From NCBI RefSeq assembly GCF_027533625.1, contig NZ_JAQAGZ010000022.1:62001-126000 (forward strand): a stretch of 64,000 nucleotides of DNA. Direction: 5' to 3'. The translations under genes were made by a program, and so were the position numbers. The notes under the pieces are model-generated. The model was not told where the DNA came from and did not search any database. It saw only the letters and a list, made by a program, of their open reading frames with translations. Below are positions 42,719 through 52,015 of this stretch, one piece after another. The DNA comes from Paenibacillus gyeongsangnamensis. Lineage in GTDB: Bacteria; Bacillota; Bacilli; Paenibacillales; NBRC-103111. Position 1 is the stretch's first letter; every line of letters starts with the position of its first letter.

Positions 42719-43699
42719 ATGAAAGTTGCAGTCGTTGGTTGCGGAAAAATGGGAGTAACTTATATACAAGCGTTGACTCGGATGCCGGGAGTGGAACTGA
42801 CAGCTATCAGCGACCTCCGCCAGGAGCAAGCGGAACGAATTGCGGCGGAATACGGAACATCGGCTTATTCATCAGTAGACGACTTGCTGGCGGATAACAA
42901 TATCCAAGTGGTATGCGTTACCGTACCGAGTCATTTTCATAAAGAACTTGTGCTGAAGGCGGCGAAAGCAGGCAAACATATCATTTGCGAAAAACCGCTG
43001 GCTCTATCGCCGAAGGATGCGGAAGAAATGATTCAGAGCTGCAACGAAAACGGCGTACGACTGTATGTGGCGCATGTCGTCCGTTTTTTTCCGGCCTATG
43101 CCGACATAAAACGCAAAGTTTCCGATGGAGTCATTGGAGAAGTCGGTATCGCTCACGCGAAGCGAATAGCCGGCAATCCGGGCGAGGGAAGGGAATGGTT
43201 CCTGGACCCCCGGTTGAGCGGCGGGGTTATCTTGGATGTCATCATTCACGACATCGATTTCATGCGGTGGACGCTGGGAGAGATCAGCAGCGTTTATGCG
43301 TTGAATCATCGGACGGAGTCGATGGACTATGCTTTTGTGACACTCCGTTTTCGAAGCGGCGCCATCGCGAACCTGGAAGGGTGTCTCGGGTCTCCGGATA
43401 CGTTTACTTCCGAAGTCGAGCTATTCGGGAAGAAAGGCGCTATCCGGCACAGCAACCGGGATGGAATCACCTTAAGAACTGTTCTAAGGGAAGGTCCGCA
43501 CGGATCACCCGTGGTCAATGAACAGAGTCCCATTGTCCATTCCAACTACTGGACTGAGCTCAACCATTTTCTGGAATGCATCCGGACGGGGAATGATCCT
43601 GTTGTAAGTGCTTATGACGGTTTAAAAGCGGTCGAAATCGCCGCCGCTGCCATCGAATCGATTCGTACGGGGCAGCCTGTGAGCTTGCCTGAATCTTAA
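42719..43699 (+). CDS. Gfo/Idh/MocA-family oxidoreductase, first of pair
   Basis: 326 residues. The N-terminal Rossmann domain has VAVVGCGKMGVTYIQAL for NAD(P) binding, and the family catalytic EKPLAL motif lies near residue 92. The C-terminal domain follows with GGVILDVIIHDIDFMRWTLG, whose His and Asp are typical of IolG/MviM-like dehydrogenases. It oxidises a sugar or inositol hydroxyl. GGAGG is found 9 bases upstream. It begins the second unit of the cluster; a paralogue follows 41 bp downstream. Confidence 0.9.
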   Translation: MKVAVVGCGKMGVTYIQALTRMPGVELTAISDLRQEQAERIAAEYGTSAYSSVDDLLADNNIQVVCVTVPSHFHKELVLKAAKAGKHIICEKPLALSPKDAEEMIQSCNENGVRLYVAHVVRFFPAYADIKRKVSDGVIGEVGIAHAKRIAGNPGEGREWFLDPRLSGGVILDVIIHDIDFMRWTLGEISSVYALNHRTESMDYAFVTLRFRSGAIANLEGCLGSPDTFTSEVELFGKKGAIRHSNRDGITLRTVLREGPHGSPVVNEQSPIVHSNYWTELNHFLECIRTGNDPVVSAYDGLKAVEIAAAAIESIRTGQPVSLPES

Positions 43700-43740
43700 C
43701 CTTAATAAATATTCAGCGTTTTGATCTGGGAGGAACAACT

Positions 43741-44730
43741 ATGCGTAAACTGAAAGTTGGAATGATCAGCTTCGCCCATGGTCATGCCAACAAATTTTTG
43801 CAATGCTTGTCACGGATAGAAGAAGTCGAAATCGTCGGAATTGCGGATCAAGATTGGTCCCGCGTGGAATCGCCGGTTAACGACTATCGGCTGCGGTATT
43901 ATTCCGACTACCGTGAATTGCTGGCCTCCGATGCGGATGCCGTTGTCATTTGTTCCGAAAATACGCGCCATGCGCAAATGACCATAGATTCGGCGAGAGC
44001 CGGCAAGCATATTTTATGCAATAAGCCATTAGGAACGACTTGGGAAGATATGGAGTCGATGATCGGCGCTTGCCGGGATAACGGCGTACAATTGATGACC
44101 GCTTTCCCTTGCCGGTACCTTCCCGCCGTCGTGAAGGCGAAAGCTGCACTAGAGTGTGGAGAACTCGGAGAAATTGCAATCATTAAAGGAAGCAATAAAG
44201 GGACGTTGCCTGGGGCCTGGTTTACGAACAGAACGTTATCCGGCGGCGGGGCTTTCATGGACCATATCGTTCATGTGATGGACTTGATCTTGTGGTTTAC
44301 GGGCTGGCGTGCCGAAGAGGTGTATGCGGAGGCCGGCACGTTGTTCCACGACATCGAGGTGGAAGATGCGGGAATCGTTCACGTCAAATTCGCTAACGGT
44401 GCATTTGCCGTCATTGATCCCAGCTGGTCCCGTCCGAAGTCATGCCCGGCCTCAAGCGATTTGAAGCTGAATCTGATAGGCTCCAAAGGGATGATGTCGC
44501 TTGATGCATTCGCCCAAACCAATGAGCTGTACAGCGATGACCTCACCAAAGCCCAATGGAATTACTGGGGAGACGATATGTACGTTTACATGATCGAAGG
44601 ATTCGTACAAGCTTTACTGGAAGGAAAGCAGGTACCCATTACCGGGGAGGACGGTTTGCATGCCGCCATGGTTGCGTTGGCGGCTAGCGAATCGGCCCGT
44701 CTCGGCCAACCTGTGAAGGTCTTAGCATGA
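43741..44730 (+). CDS. Gfo/Idh/MocA-family oxidoreductase, second of pair
   Basis: 329 residues. The Rossmann start VGMISFAHGHANKFLQCL is less canonical than in the first copy: it lacks the GxGxxG pattern and has SFAHGHA instead, a variant found in several MocA-type paralogues. NKPLGTTWEDM replaces EKPL. GGGAFMDHIVHVMDLILWFTG carries the C-terminal His/Asp motif. Its last codon overlaps the start of the metallophosphoesterase gene (ATGA). Two different dehydrogenases side by side suggest sequential oxidation and reduction at one sugar, as in inositol or glucoside pathways. Confidence 0.88.
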   Translation: MRKLKVGMISFAHGHANKFLQCLSRIEEVEIVGIADQDWSRVESPVNDYRLRYYSDYRELLASDADAVVICSENTRHAQMTIDSARAGKHILCNKPLGTTWEDMESMIGACRDNGVQLMTAFPCRYLPAVVKAKAALECGELGEIAIIKGSNKGTLPGAWFTNRTLSGGGAFMDHIVHVMDLILWFTGWRAEEVYAEAGTLFHDIEVEDAGIVHVKFANGAFAVIDPSWSRPKSCPASSDLKLNLIGSKGMMSLDAFAQTNELYSDDLTKAQWNYWGDDMYVYMIEGFVQALLEGKQVPITGEDGLHAAMVALAASESARLGQPVKVLA

Positions 44731-46949
44731 TGTGCGGAAGATATAACTTCGAGGAAAATTTTGACCATTTGAACGGATTGGAGGCTGGTTTTGCGAAAGT
44801 CGTGCCCGGATCGGTCGCACTAGGCCTCGCGAGCAGACCCGATCCGGTGCGAACGGGCGAGCACAGTCTCCGTCTTTCGTATGATTTTAGCGGAGAGCTG
44901 GGAATTTCCCTTGCTTCCGTCATTTTTTGGGGAGAAGACGGTGAAATCGGCCGGATCCTTCCGGGTTACCCTTCCATGTTGGGAGTTTGGATATACGGGG
45001 ACGGAAACGGTCACTGGCTACGGGCACAACTTAAGGACTGCAAAGGGAATGCGATCGCACTCAATCTGACGCAGCCGGGAGGACTGAATTGGGTAGGCTG
45101 GAAATACGTAACTAGCCCGATAAGTCCGGAACTGCCGTTTCCGGTCAAGCTTTGTCGGGTGTATGTGGTCGAGGACGATAACGCCAATAAAAACGCCGGC
45201 ATCATTTACTTCGATCAAGTGAGGGCGGAATACGGCGAGTCCGGAGAAGATTGGGAGAGTCCCGAGTTCAGTGGAATGTCACCAAAGCCGGAAACGACCG
45301 TTCACGCGGCGCACATGCCCATTGGAGCTTTCGTCCGGGATGCCGGCAGCGGCGTCGATCCTGCTTCGATCCGGATGATGCTTGATCACCGTGTTATAGA
45401 ACACACGTACGATCCGTTGACCGGACTCGTCGAGTACAAGCCGAATGAACCTATCGAGGATGGAGAGCACTCGGTTTTGATCGAGGCCGCGGATTTTGCC
45501 GGCAATCCCGCAATGCCTTCGGCAAAATGGACGTTCCGCATGTATACCGGACCCGATACGGATGCGCCGGTTATTACAGTAATCGGTCCATTGGACGGGA
45601 TGACGACTCGAACGACCCGTCCGAGGATCTCCGCCCGATTGTACGATTCCCATACTGGAATAGACTGGAACAAAACGAAGCTGATGCTTGACGGCCGGGA
45701 GTTAGCCTTTCGTTACGACGAAACAAGCGAAACGATCTACTTCACGCCGGAGCCGCTCCCGCCGGAATCACGGCACGCAGTTAGCCTTATTACGGCGGAT
45801 CGCGCCGGCAACGCGGCTGAGGTTAGCTGGTCTTTTACCGTAGGCCCTTCGCTGGGGCAGCCGAAAAATCCGAACAAGTTTCAGATCAGTGTCATCGGCG
45901 ACGGAGGATATTACTTCGAGGGTCACGGGACGATGCCTACGGATATTTTGCTGCGAGAACAGATCGCCCGAATCAACAGGGAGCCGGAAACGGAACTGAT
46001 CGCCTATGTCGGTGACATTGTCGATTACGATACCGAGGAAAATTTTCGGCTGGCCCTTCCGGTGCTTCATTCGTTTCGGGTACCCTTTGTGATCTCGATC
46101 GGCAATCACGAGATAACCGGAACGAATTCCAGGCGCAACTTTCATTATGCTTTTGGGGAAACAAACTATATTTTCGATTACGGCTGCGTTCGTTTCATCG
46201 GCATGGACAGCGCTTCAATGGGAATTACAGCTTCCGACCCGTCGCAATGGGCGTGGCTGGAGGATATACTGAACGAAACTGGAATGAAGCACATCCTGAT
46301 TATGATGCATGTACCGCCGGATGAAATTGTTGCAGACGGCCGGAATTTATTAACGGGCCATGGTTTTCGCAATAAGGAAGATATCGAGAGGTTGTACAAT
46401 ATGCTCGGGTGGTATAAAAGACGGCATCCGGAGCGGAGCATTGCCGTATTAAGCGGCGATCTGCATGCTTATCTCCACAAGCGGGTGCAGGACGTCGACT
46501 ATATCATCTCCGGTGGAGGCGGGAAATTTACGCATGTTCCGGCTGAGGAAGGCGGTTTCTTTCATTATTTGAATCTGAAGGTAGACGGAGACAGCCTGAG
46601 CTGGGATGTCATACCACTGTTCGATTACATCGCATTCGATTCGCATTCGGTCGAATTGAAGCCAGGGGAACGGCTGACGCTCACCGGTACTGCAGAATTT
46701 CTCACAAGTACGAATGCACCTATCACGCTGCAGGTTCAAGCTCCATTTAAAAGAGAATGGTATTCAAGCGATCCGATCATTACGGAGGTTGACGGTAACG
46801 GGATGGTTACCGGCAAGTCGAGCGGTGAAGCGGTAATTACCGTTCGGTGCGGTTGGCGGGAAGCGAGAACAACAGTTGTCGTTACAGCTGCAGCAGGTTG
46901 CGGAGCGGATGGTTCGGTAAAAGAGATTTCAAGTTCAAAGTACAATTAG
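44727..46949 (+). CDS. Large metallophosphoesterase with Ig-like domains
   Basis: 740 residues. Residues 1-160 form a jelly-roll-like carbohydrate-binding domain (FEENFDHLNGLEAGFAKVVPG, SLRLSYDFSG). Two Ig/Big-like domains follow (around 190-280 and 285-385; DSHTGIDWNKTKLMLDGREL). The calcineurin-like phosphoesterase domain is at about 390-625: VIGDGGYY, YVGDIVDYD, ISIGNHEITG, MMHVPPDE and SGDLHAYLH give a complete two-metal site. The last ~80 residues form a Big_2-type domain (VDGNGMVTGKSSGEAVITV). Despite this extracellular-style architecture there is no signal peptide, and the start overlaps the dehydrogenase stop. It probably hydrolyses the phosphate ester that the importer and EEP enzyme supply. 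Confidence 0.82.
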   Translation: MMCGRYNFEENFDHLNGLEAGFAKVVPGSVALGLASRPDPVRTGEHSLRLSYDFSGELGISLASVIFWGEDGEIGRILPGYPSMLGVWIYGDGNGHWLRAQLKDCKGNAIALNLTQPGGLNWVGWKYVTSPISPELPFPVKLCRVYVVEDDNANKNAGIIYFDQVRAEYGESGEDWESPEFSGMSPKPETTVHAAHMPIGAFVRDAGSGVDPASIRMMLDHRVIEHTYDPLTGLVEYKPNEPIEDGEHSVLIEAADFAGNPAMPSAKWTFRMYTGPDTDAPVITVIGPLDGMTTRTTRPRISARLYDSHTGIDWNKTKLMLDGRELAFRYDETSETIYFTPEPLPPESRHAVSLITADRAGNAAEVSWSFTVGPSLGQPKNPNKFQISVIGDGGYYFEGHGTMPTDILLREQIARINREPETELIAYVGDIVDYDTEENFRLALPVLHSFRVPFVISIGNHEITGTNSRRNFHYAFGETNYIFDYGCVRFIGMDSASMGITASDPSQWAWLEDILNETGMKHILIMMHVPPDEIVADGRNLLTGHGFRNKEDIERLYNMLGWYKRRHPERSIAVLSGDLHAYLHKRVQDVDYIISGGGGKFTHVPAEEGGFFHYLNLKVDGDSLSWDVIPLFDYIAFDSHSVELKPGERLTLTGTAEFLTSTNAPITLQVQAPFKREWYSSDPIITEVDGNGMVTGKSSGEAVITVRCGWREARTTVVVTAAAGCGADGSVKEISSSKYN

Positions 46950-47487
46950 TATTCTAACGGAGACGATAGCATCAAGACGAACAGGCTGCCGTCATCATCG
47001 GCAGCCTGCTGAACTTTCGGGCAGTAATGTGAAGGCACTAAACGGCATTATTATGCAGTTCCCAAAAATTAAAGGTTTATAGGATAAATTAAACGAATTA
47101 CAGAAAACCGTAGATGAGTTGCAGCAGGAATTAAGTTTATAAGTTGAATTCAGTGAGTCGCTGCCGGTTTTCGAAGGACTTTTTCAGTGGCCTCAACAAC
47201 AGCCGGCGGGTTTGACTATCACATACAGCACTATAACGCTCTTAGAGAGGCTTTTACCCTCTTGCCCGAACACGGCCGGGTCGGTTTCTCTCGCCTCTAC
47301 CGGCTAGAGCGCAGCTTTATCCTGTACCGCCGAACGTCGGGGCATCATTCTTTTATATTGGATTGATTTCCCTGACAATATTCGAGCTTAATTTTGAAAC
47401 CAATCGACATTTTTTGCGTATATTGTAAATTGGGCTATTTTTTAATGATGCATCCATCACGATAACGGGAGAGGAAGATGTAACGGA
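46950..47487. other. Intergenic region with a hairpin and possible gene remnants
   Basis: AGGCTGCCG (46984-46992) pairs with CGGCAGCCT (47000-47008), probably ending the phosphoesterase transcript though the T-run is poor. Further on, about 47090-47142 reads as a short coiled-coil tail (LNELQKTVDELQQELSL, stop) without a start. Around 47205-47370 an open stretch reads GFDYHIQHYNALREAFTLL and on to ILD, also without a clear start. I recognise neither. A sigma-A-like TTGAAA (near 47393) with an AT-rich -10 region precedes the desaturase gene. Confidence 0.35.
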
Positions 47488-48507
47488 ATGTCTCAGGAGG
47501 AACACAAGGGATGGCGCATGGATATCGCCCCCTTCGAAAGACCACAGCTCAAACACAGCGTGTGGCAGCTCGTGAATACGGTGGGACCGTTCTTTGTTTT
47601 ATGGTATCTTGCGTATTTGAGCTTATCGGTTTCGTACGTATTGACCTTACCGATTGCCATGCTGGCCGGCGGGTTCTTGGTTCGGATTTTCATCATTTTT
47701 CATGACTGCTGCCATAAGTCCTTTTTCAAGAATCGCACGGCTAATGAGATTGTGGGTACGTTCACGGGCATTCTGACCTGCTGCCCCTACGAGCAGTGGC
47801 GGCATACTCATTCCGTTCATCACGCAACGAGCGGCAATTTGGACAAACGGGGGACGGGGGATATTTGGACCTTGACGGTGGATGAATATTTTTCTTCGCC
47901 GCTGCTAAGGCGCATCGTGTACAGGCTGTACCGCAACCCGCTCTTCATGTTTACGATCGGACCGGTGTACATTTTTCTCCTGGATTACCGTTTTAACCGG
48001 AAGCGTGCCGGCCGCAAGGAGCGGATCAACACTTACATCACGAACCTCGGCATCGCCGCCGGCGCGGGACTATTGTGCTGGCTTATCGGCTGGGAGTCGT
48101 TCCTGCTGGTGCAGGCGCCGATCTTCCTGACGTCCGGTCTGGCAGGCATCTGGCTGTTCTATGTTCAGCATCAATTCGAGGAATCTTACTACGAAGAGGA
48201 AAAAGCCTGGGATTACGTGGAGGCCGCCCTGCGGGGGAGCTCGTTCTACAAGCTGCCGCGGGTGCTGCACTGGATAACGGGCAACATCGGGTTCCACCAT
48301 ATCCATCATTTGAGCCCGCGGGTGCCAAACTATTATTTGGAGTCGGTTCACAACAGTAATCCGCAGCTTCGGAACGTCCAGACGATCACGCTGCGGTCGA
48401 GTCTCGAATCGCTCAAGTTCCATGTATGGAACGAGGAAAGCAAGCGGTTCGTGGGCTTCCGCGATTTGAAGCGAATCCGCCAGGAACGGCTGCTGCGGTC
48501 GGTCTAA
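47488..48507 (+). CDS. des: Membrane fatty acid (acyl-lipid) desaturase
   Basis: 339 residues with four to six membrane helices and all three histidine clusters: HDCCH (about 72-76), HTHSVHH (about 106-112) and HHIHH (about 270-274). These bind the di-iron centre. The pattern matches Bacillus Des, the cold-induced delta-5 acyl-lipid desaturase that keeps membranes fluid. GAGAGGAAG lies about 10 bases before the chosen ATG; a second ATG at 47518 would also give a full desaturase. The DesK/DesR two-component genes that flank des in Bacillus subtilis are not present here. A terminator and repeat copy B follow. Confidence 0.88.
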   Translation: MSQEEHKGWRMDIAPFERPQLKHSVWQLVNTVGPFFVLWYLAYLSLSVSYVLTLPIAMLAGGFLVRIFIIFHDCCHKSFFKNRTANEIVGTFTGILTCCPYEQWRHTHSVHHATSGNLDKRGTGDIWTLTVDEYFSSPLLRRIVYRLYRNPLFMFTIGPVYIFLLDYRFNRKRAGRKERINTYITNLGIAAGAGLLCWLIGWESFLLVQAPIFLTSGLAGIWLFYVQHQFEESYYEEEKAWDYVEAALRGSSFYKLPRVLHWITGNIGFHHIHHLSPRVPNYYLESVHNSNPQLRNVQTITLRSSLESLKFHVWNEESKRFVGFRDLKRIRQERLLRSV

Positions 48508-48525
48508 TAAGATTTTTATCAGCGG

Positions 48526-48567
48526 GACCTGAGTTTGTCGGCTTAAGACAAGCTTGGGTCTTTTTTT
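48526..48567 (+). terminator. Terminator of the desaturase gene
   Basis: GACCTGAGTTTGTC pairs with GACAAGCTTGGGTC (with mismatches) around GGCTTAA, then seven T that run straight into repeat copy B. Confidence 0.75.
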
Positions 48568-48569
48568 AA

Positions 48570-48673
48570 GTTGATAAGTATTTATAAGTTTTTCGCGGGC
48601 TTATAGCTTCGCATCAACCTTGATAAACGCGCTGGTCCTTGTAAGACAAGGACGGCGTAGCCGTTTATCCTGG
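48570..48673 (+). repeat. Terminator-associated dispersed repeat, copy B
   Basis: Same element as copy A (29406) and C (52016). The 5' arm is diverged (GTTGATAAGTATTTATAAG), so the hairpin is imperfect, but from GCTTATAGCTTCGCATCAAC to CCGTTTATCCTGG it is nearly identical. Confidence 0.85.
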
Positions 48674-48754
48674 TTGGATGTGACTGCCGGGGTATGGGAG
48701 CCGAGCATGGCCCGATGGGCAGGAGCGGCTTCGACTGACGCTGCCGTTCCCGGA

Positions 48755-49207
48755 CTACAGATCCTGCTGCAATCGAATCATATCCACGCAGGGAATGCCG
48801 TTCTCCACGATCGGTTCGGCATAGTGCCGGGTGAAGAAGTCCCGGTCCACGCCCGTGATGCGGAATCCCCATTTCTGATACAAAAGCAGCTGCCCGACGC
48901 TGGAGTTGCCGGTACCGACCTCGATGGTCTTGTACCCCAGCTCTCTTGAGGTTTGCAGCGCGTGAGCGATCAATTGCCGTCCCAGTCCTTGCCCCTGCAT
49001 CGTCTCGCGGACGGCCAGGTTGACGAGCTCGACGGTGTGCGGCCGGGTCGGCAGCAGCACGTAGGTGCCGATCACTTCGCCGTGATGCTCCATGACGTAA
49101 CACTTGCCCCGCTTCATGTAGGAGCGGACAATCTGTGCCTCCGGGTCGGCCAGCAGCAGCAATTCGAGCGGAAGCGGTTCGAGGGGCTGCAATTCTCGTA
49201 TATGCAT
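48755..49207 (-). CDS. GNAT N-acetyltransferase
   Basis: 150 residues from ATG 49207 with TGGAGG just upstream; the open frame extends 22 codons further without a ribosome site. The GNAT core is complete: GEVIGTYVLLPTRPHTVELVNLAVRETMQGQGLGRQLIAHAL includes the acetyl-CoA pyrophosphate loop (QGQGLGRQL), and IEVGTGNSSVGQLLLYQKWGFRI is beta-5 and the following loop. The substrate is unknown. Single gene. Confidence 0.87.
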   Translation of the reverse strand: MHIRELQPLEPLPLELLLLADPEAQIVRSYMKRGKCYVMEHHGEVIGTYVLLPTRPHTVELVNLAVRETMQGQGLGRQLIAHALQTSRELGYKTIEVGTGNSSVGQLLLYQKWGFRITGVDRDFFTRHYAEPIVENGIPCVDMIRLQQDL

Positions 49208-49381
49208 TCGTCGGTCCTCCATAAAAATTTGTCCAAACGGCAAGGCGGCGGATTCGATCCCCGCTGAGTCCATCTTAAAGGAATCCGCACGGCCGCTGCA
49301 AGTTCTCTACACGGGAGCGCCTGTCTCGTCGGTCCGCCGGTTCCGGATCGCGTGAGCCACGTCCCGATATCCGCGTAGCGC

Positions 49382-49426
49382 AAAAAAGAGACGGCCAAGC
49401 GCGAAACAGCGCCTGCCGTCTTTTTT
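49382..49426. terminator. Bidirectional terminator
   Basis: AGACGGC (49389-49395) pairs with GCCGTCT (49415-49421), with a GCGC inner stem; A-run on the left and T-run on the right allow use in both directions. It ends the minus-strand membrane hydrolase gene. Confidence 0.75.
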
Positions 49427-49442
49427 CGTATAAATCCGCCCT

Positions 49443-49946
49443 CTAGAACGTGCCGTGCCACCAGTCCCGGATCGGAAGCCAGAAGCACAGAACGACCAGA
49501 ATGAAGCAAAACAACGATTCCATAGGCGATCCCGTATCGATGGCCATGAATTTGGGGAGAAGGCGCACCTTCTTCTTCACCGGCCAGAACAGGGCGACTC
49601 CTTGCTCGTTGAGCAGGTCGATCAAAGGATGCGACGCGTACGCCAGAAGGAACGTCCAGAAGTACAGCGGCGGAAGCGGCATCAAGGCCATCCCGAGCAG
49701 CGCAAGAAAGGCGAAGGAATGGGTCAGCGTCCGATGATGAATTTGCAGCAGTCTTAATAAGGCCGACAAGGGAAAAAAGAGCTTCGCCATCACCGACCCC
49801 GGCTTGTCGATATCGGCCAGCGGTCCGGCGAAGCAGCCGAGCATGAGCGCTCCGGCCGTCTCCCACGACAGCAGCGGGACTTCATAGACGTGCAGCACCC
49901 ATTCCGCCGCCAAGACGCCCGCCGCTCCGTGTGTTCGTTGCAGCAT
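49443..49946 (-). CDS. YdjM/DUF457-type membrane-bound metal-dependent hydrolase
   Basis: 167 residues, about four membrane helices. It has the conserved polar residues of the family: the His of MLQRTHGAAG, GPLADIDKPGS, LLQIHHRTLTHSF and YASHPLIDLLNEQGVALFWPVKK. The histidines and aspartates suggest an intramembrane metal site. The Escherichia coli relative YdjM is SOS-induced; the reaction is not known. Single gene divided from the AraC gene by 60 bp. Confidence 0.85.
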   Translation of the reverse strand: MLQRTHGAAGVLAAEWVLHVYEVPLLSWETAGALMLGCFAGPLADIDKPGSVMAKLFFPLSALLRLLQIHHRTLTHSFAFLALLGMALMPLPPLYFWTFLLAYASHPLIDLLNEQGVALFWPVKKKVRLLPKFMAIDTGSPMESLFCFILVVLCFWLPIRDWWHGTF

Positions 49947-50006
49947 GTGGTTCCTACCTCCGGTTATGCAGAACTAAGATGTGGGCGTACAAATGTTCGC
50001 CATCAT

Positions 50007-50966
50007 TCAGTTTACCACATACTGGAGTCCCTCCGCATCCGACTCCGGACTTATCCGCCCGGCCTCCCCTTTCATCCGCCGCTTGAATTCCTTCGGCGAG
50101 CATTGGTTATACCGCTTGAACAGCTTATAGAACTGGGCCATGTTCGGAATGCCGACCTCAAAGCCGACCTCCATGATCGAGATGTCGCGGGTGAGGAGCA
50201 GACGCTCCGCTTTCTTCACGCGTTTGTAGTTCACGTAATCGACGAAGGAGAGGCCCATGACCTTCTTGAAATATTTGATGAAATAATGATAGCTCAGGTT
50301 CAGCAGGCGGCATGCTTCCTCCACCGCGATCTTCTCGCCGAGGTTCCGGTCCACATAATCGAGCGCTGGGCGCAGCCGCGTCAGCTCCGCCTCGCCCGCC
50401 CCGCTTAACACCCCCCGCGTATCGCAGCGGAGCAGCAGGAGCAGCAGCCGCTTAATGGCGGCGCTGATGGCGAGCTCATAGCCTCGTCCGCGCGTCTGCG
50501 ATTCCTCGAAGATGTCCATGATGAGCGCGAACGCTTCCCGCCTCGCCTCCTCGTTCTCGCGGAAAATATAATTCAGCTCCCCGAGCGGCCGCGTCAGCTC
50601 CGAGAAGCAGTGCAGGTAAGGCATCGTGCTCTGGTCAAAATGCTGCACCAAATCGACCTGAAACACCACATATTGCAGCTCGGACGGATGCTCCTTGCTT
50701 GTCCGGTGCAGCTGGGAGGAGCCGAGGACGACCACGTCCCCTGCCTGCAGCGAGCAGTATTCGTGCTTGGTCTGCAGCCTCATGCTTCCCCGGCGGATCG
50801 CCAGAAACTCGACTTCCTTATGATAATGCCAAGGCCACTGCTCCGGATGGCCGCAGTCCGCCTGTTTCGAATGGATCTCCCATACTTTTAGAAAAAGCAG
50901 CGGATTCTGGTAAACGACTTCCTCCTCCGTTACCGCCTCCGCCATCGCATCAGACACTGACGGCAT
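50007..50966 (-). CDS. AraC-family regulator, divergent from ThuA gene
   Basis: 319 residues. Cupin N-terminus with WPWHYHKEVEFLAIRRGSMRLQTKHEYCSLQAGDVVVLGSSQLHRT, a helical linker, and the AraC DNA-binding domain IAVEEACRLLNLSYHYFIKYFKKVMGLSFVDYV plus IMEVGFEVGIPNMAQFYKLFKRYNQCSPKEFKRR. Divergent from the ThuA gene with 249 bp between, so it is the likely regulator of that gene. Such pairs respond to disaccharides or plant sugars in this group. Confidence 0.88.
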   Translation of the reverse strand: MPSVSDAMAEAVTEEEVVYQNPLLFLKVWEIHSKQADCGHPEQWPWHYHKEVEFLAIRRGSMRLQTKHEYCSLQAGDVVVLGSSQLHRTSKEHPSELQYVVFQVDLVQHFDQSTMPYLHCFSELTRPLGELNYIFRENEEARREAFALIMDIFEESQTRGRGYELAISAAIKRLLLLLLRCDTRGVLSGAGEAELTRLRPALDYVDRNLGEKIAVEEACRLLNLSYHYFIKYFKKVMGLSFVDYVNYKRVKKAERLLLTRDISIMEVGFEVGIPNMAQFYKLFKRYNQCSPKEFKRRMKGEAGRISPESDAEGLQYVVN

Positions 50967-51215
50967 CGACCATGCACCTCGCTTGTCTCATTTCGAATAA
51001 CAGAATTGCATAGCAAAAAGGTTACTCATTCTCCAATGAGGGAATGTAATTTACGTATTGGTCTGCCTAGGGGGCAGCCTAATCTTGAGTATAGCACGAC
51101 TCCGAACCGAATGGCAGTATTGCATAAGGAGGAGGCAGGATTGAGCATATCTTTTGGCCCGGCGATTTACTATACTCATAATAATCCCAATTCAACCAAT
51201 GGAGGTATCGATCCC

Positions 51216-51953
51216 ATGGCTCAACCGATTCGCGTTACCGTATGGAACGAGTTCCGTCACGAGAAAGAAAACGAGAAAGTCCGCTCCGTCTACCCGGACG
51301 GCATTCATACCGCCATCGGCGATGGTCTCGGCAGCGATTTCCAGGTGGCCTACGCTACGCTCGACGAGCCGGAGAACGGCCTGGCCGAAGAGAAGCTGAA
51401 CAATACCGACGTTCTGATCTGGTGGGGACACAAGGCGCACGGCGATGTCCAGGACGCTACCGTAGAGCGCGTGCATAAGCGCGTAATGCAGGGCATGGGG
51501 CTGATCGTGCTGCACTCCGGCCATTTCTCCAAAATTTTCAAAAAGCTCATGGGCACCTCCTGCGACCTCAAATGGCGCGAAGCCAACGAGAAGGAGCGCC
51601 TGTGGGTCGTAACTCCGGGCCATCCGATCGTGGAAGGCATCGGCGAGTACATCGACCTGCCGGCTGAGGAAATGTACGGCGAGCATTTTGACATTCCGGC
51701 GCCGGACGAACTGATCATGGTCAGCTGGTTCGAGGGCGGCGAGGTATTCCGCAGCGCATGCACGTTCCAGCGCGGCTCCGGCAAAATCTTCTACTTCCGT
51801 CCGGGCCACGAAACGTATCCGACTTACTACAATGAGCAAATTCGCACCGTCATCCGCAACGGCGTCAAGTGGGCGGCGCCGACGACCCGCGACTATCCGA
51901 AATACGGCAACCACAAGCCGCTCGAAGCCATTAAAGCCAAAGCGAGCGTGTAG
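51216..51953 (+). CDS. ThuA-family trehalose-utilization-like protein
   Basis: 245 residues from ATG 51216 with GGAGG 11 bases upstream; the frame is open to 51006 but the extension has no ribosome site. The ThuA / glutamine amidotransferase-like fold is seen in RVTVWNEFRHEKENEKVRSVYPDGIH, VLIWWGHKAHGDV, GLIVLHSGHFSKIFKKLMGTSC and the later GKIFYFRPGHETYPTYY. In Sinorhizobium ThuA takes part in 3-keto-disaccharide metabolism from trehalose, maltitol and sucrose. Here no ThuB-like dehydrogenase is next to it. A strong terminator follows. Confidence 0.88.
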   Translation: MAQPIRVTVWNEFRHEKENEKVRSVYPDGIHTAIGDGLGSDFQVAYATLDEPENGLAEEKLNNTDVLIWWGHKAHGDVQDATVERVHKRVMQGMGLIVLHSGHFSKIFKKLMGTSCDLKWREANEKERLWVVTPGHPIVEGIGEYIDLPAEEMYGEHFDIPAPDELIMVSWFEGGEVFRSACTFQRGSGKIFYFRPGHETYPTYYNEQIRTVIRNGVKWAAPTTRDYPKYGNHKPLEAIKAKASV

Positions 51954-51974
51954 CATCCGCTGATGGATACAGGC

Positions 51975-52014
51975 AAGCCCGGACGATCCCTTGACAGGGA
52001 GAGTCCGGGCTTTC
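51975..52014 (+). terminator. Terminator of the ThuA gene
   Basis: AAGCCCGGAC pairs with GTCCGGGCTT; the inner GATCCCT/AGGGAG also pairs. TTTCTTT follows and runs into repeat copy C. Confidence 0.88.
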
Positions 52015-52015
52015 T

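Noticed and set aside
50967..51215. Extended N-terminus of the ThuA protein from 51006
   Set aside because: No ribosome site and no family similarity in the extra 70 residues. GGAGG before ATG 51216 fits the family start.
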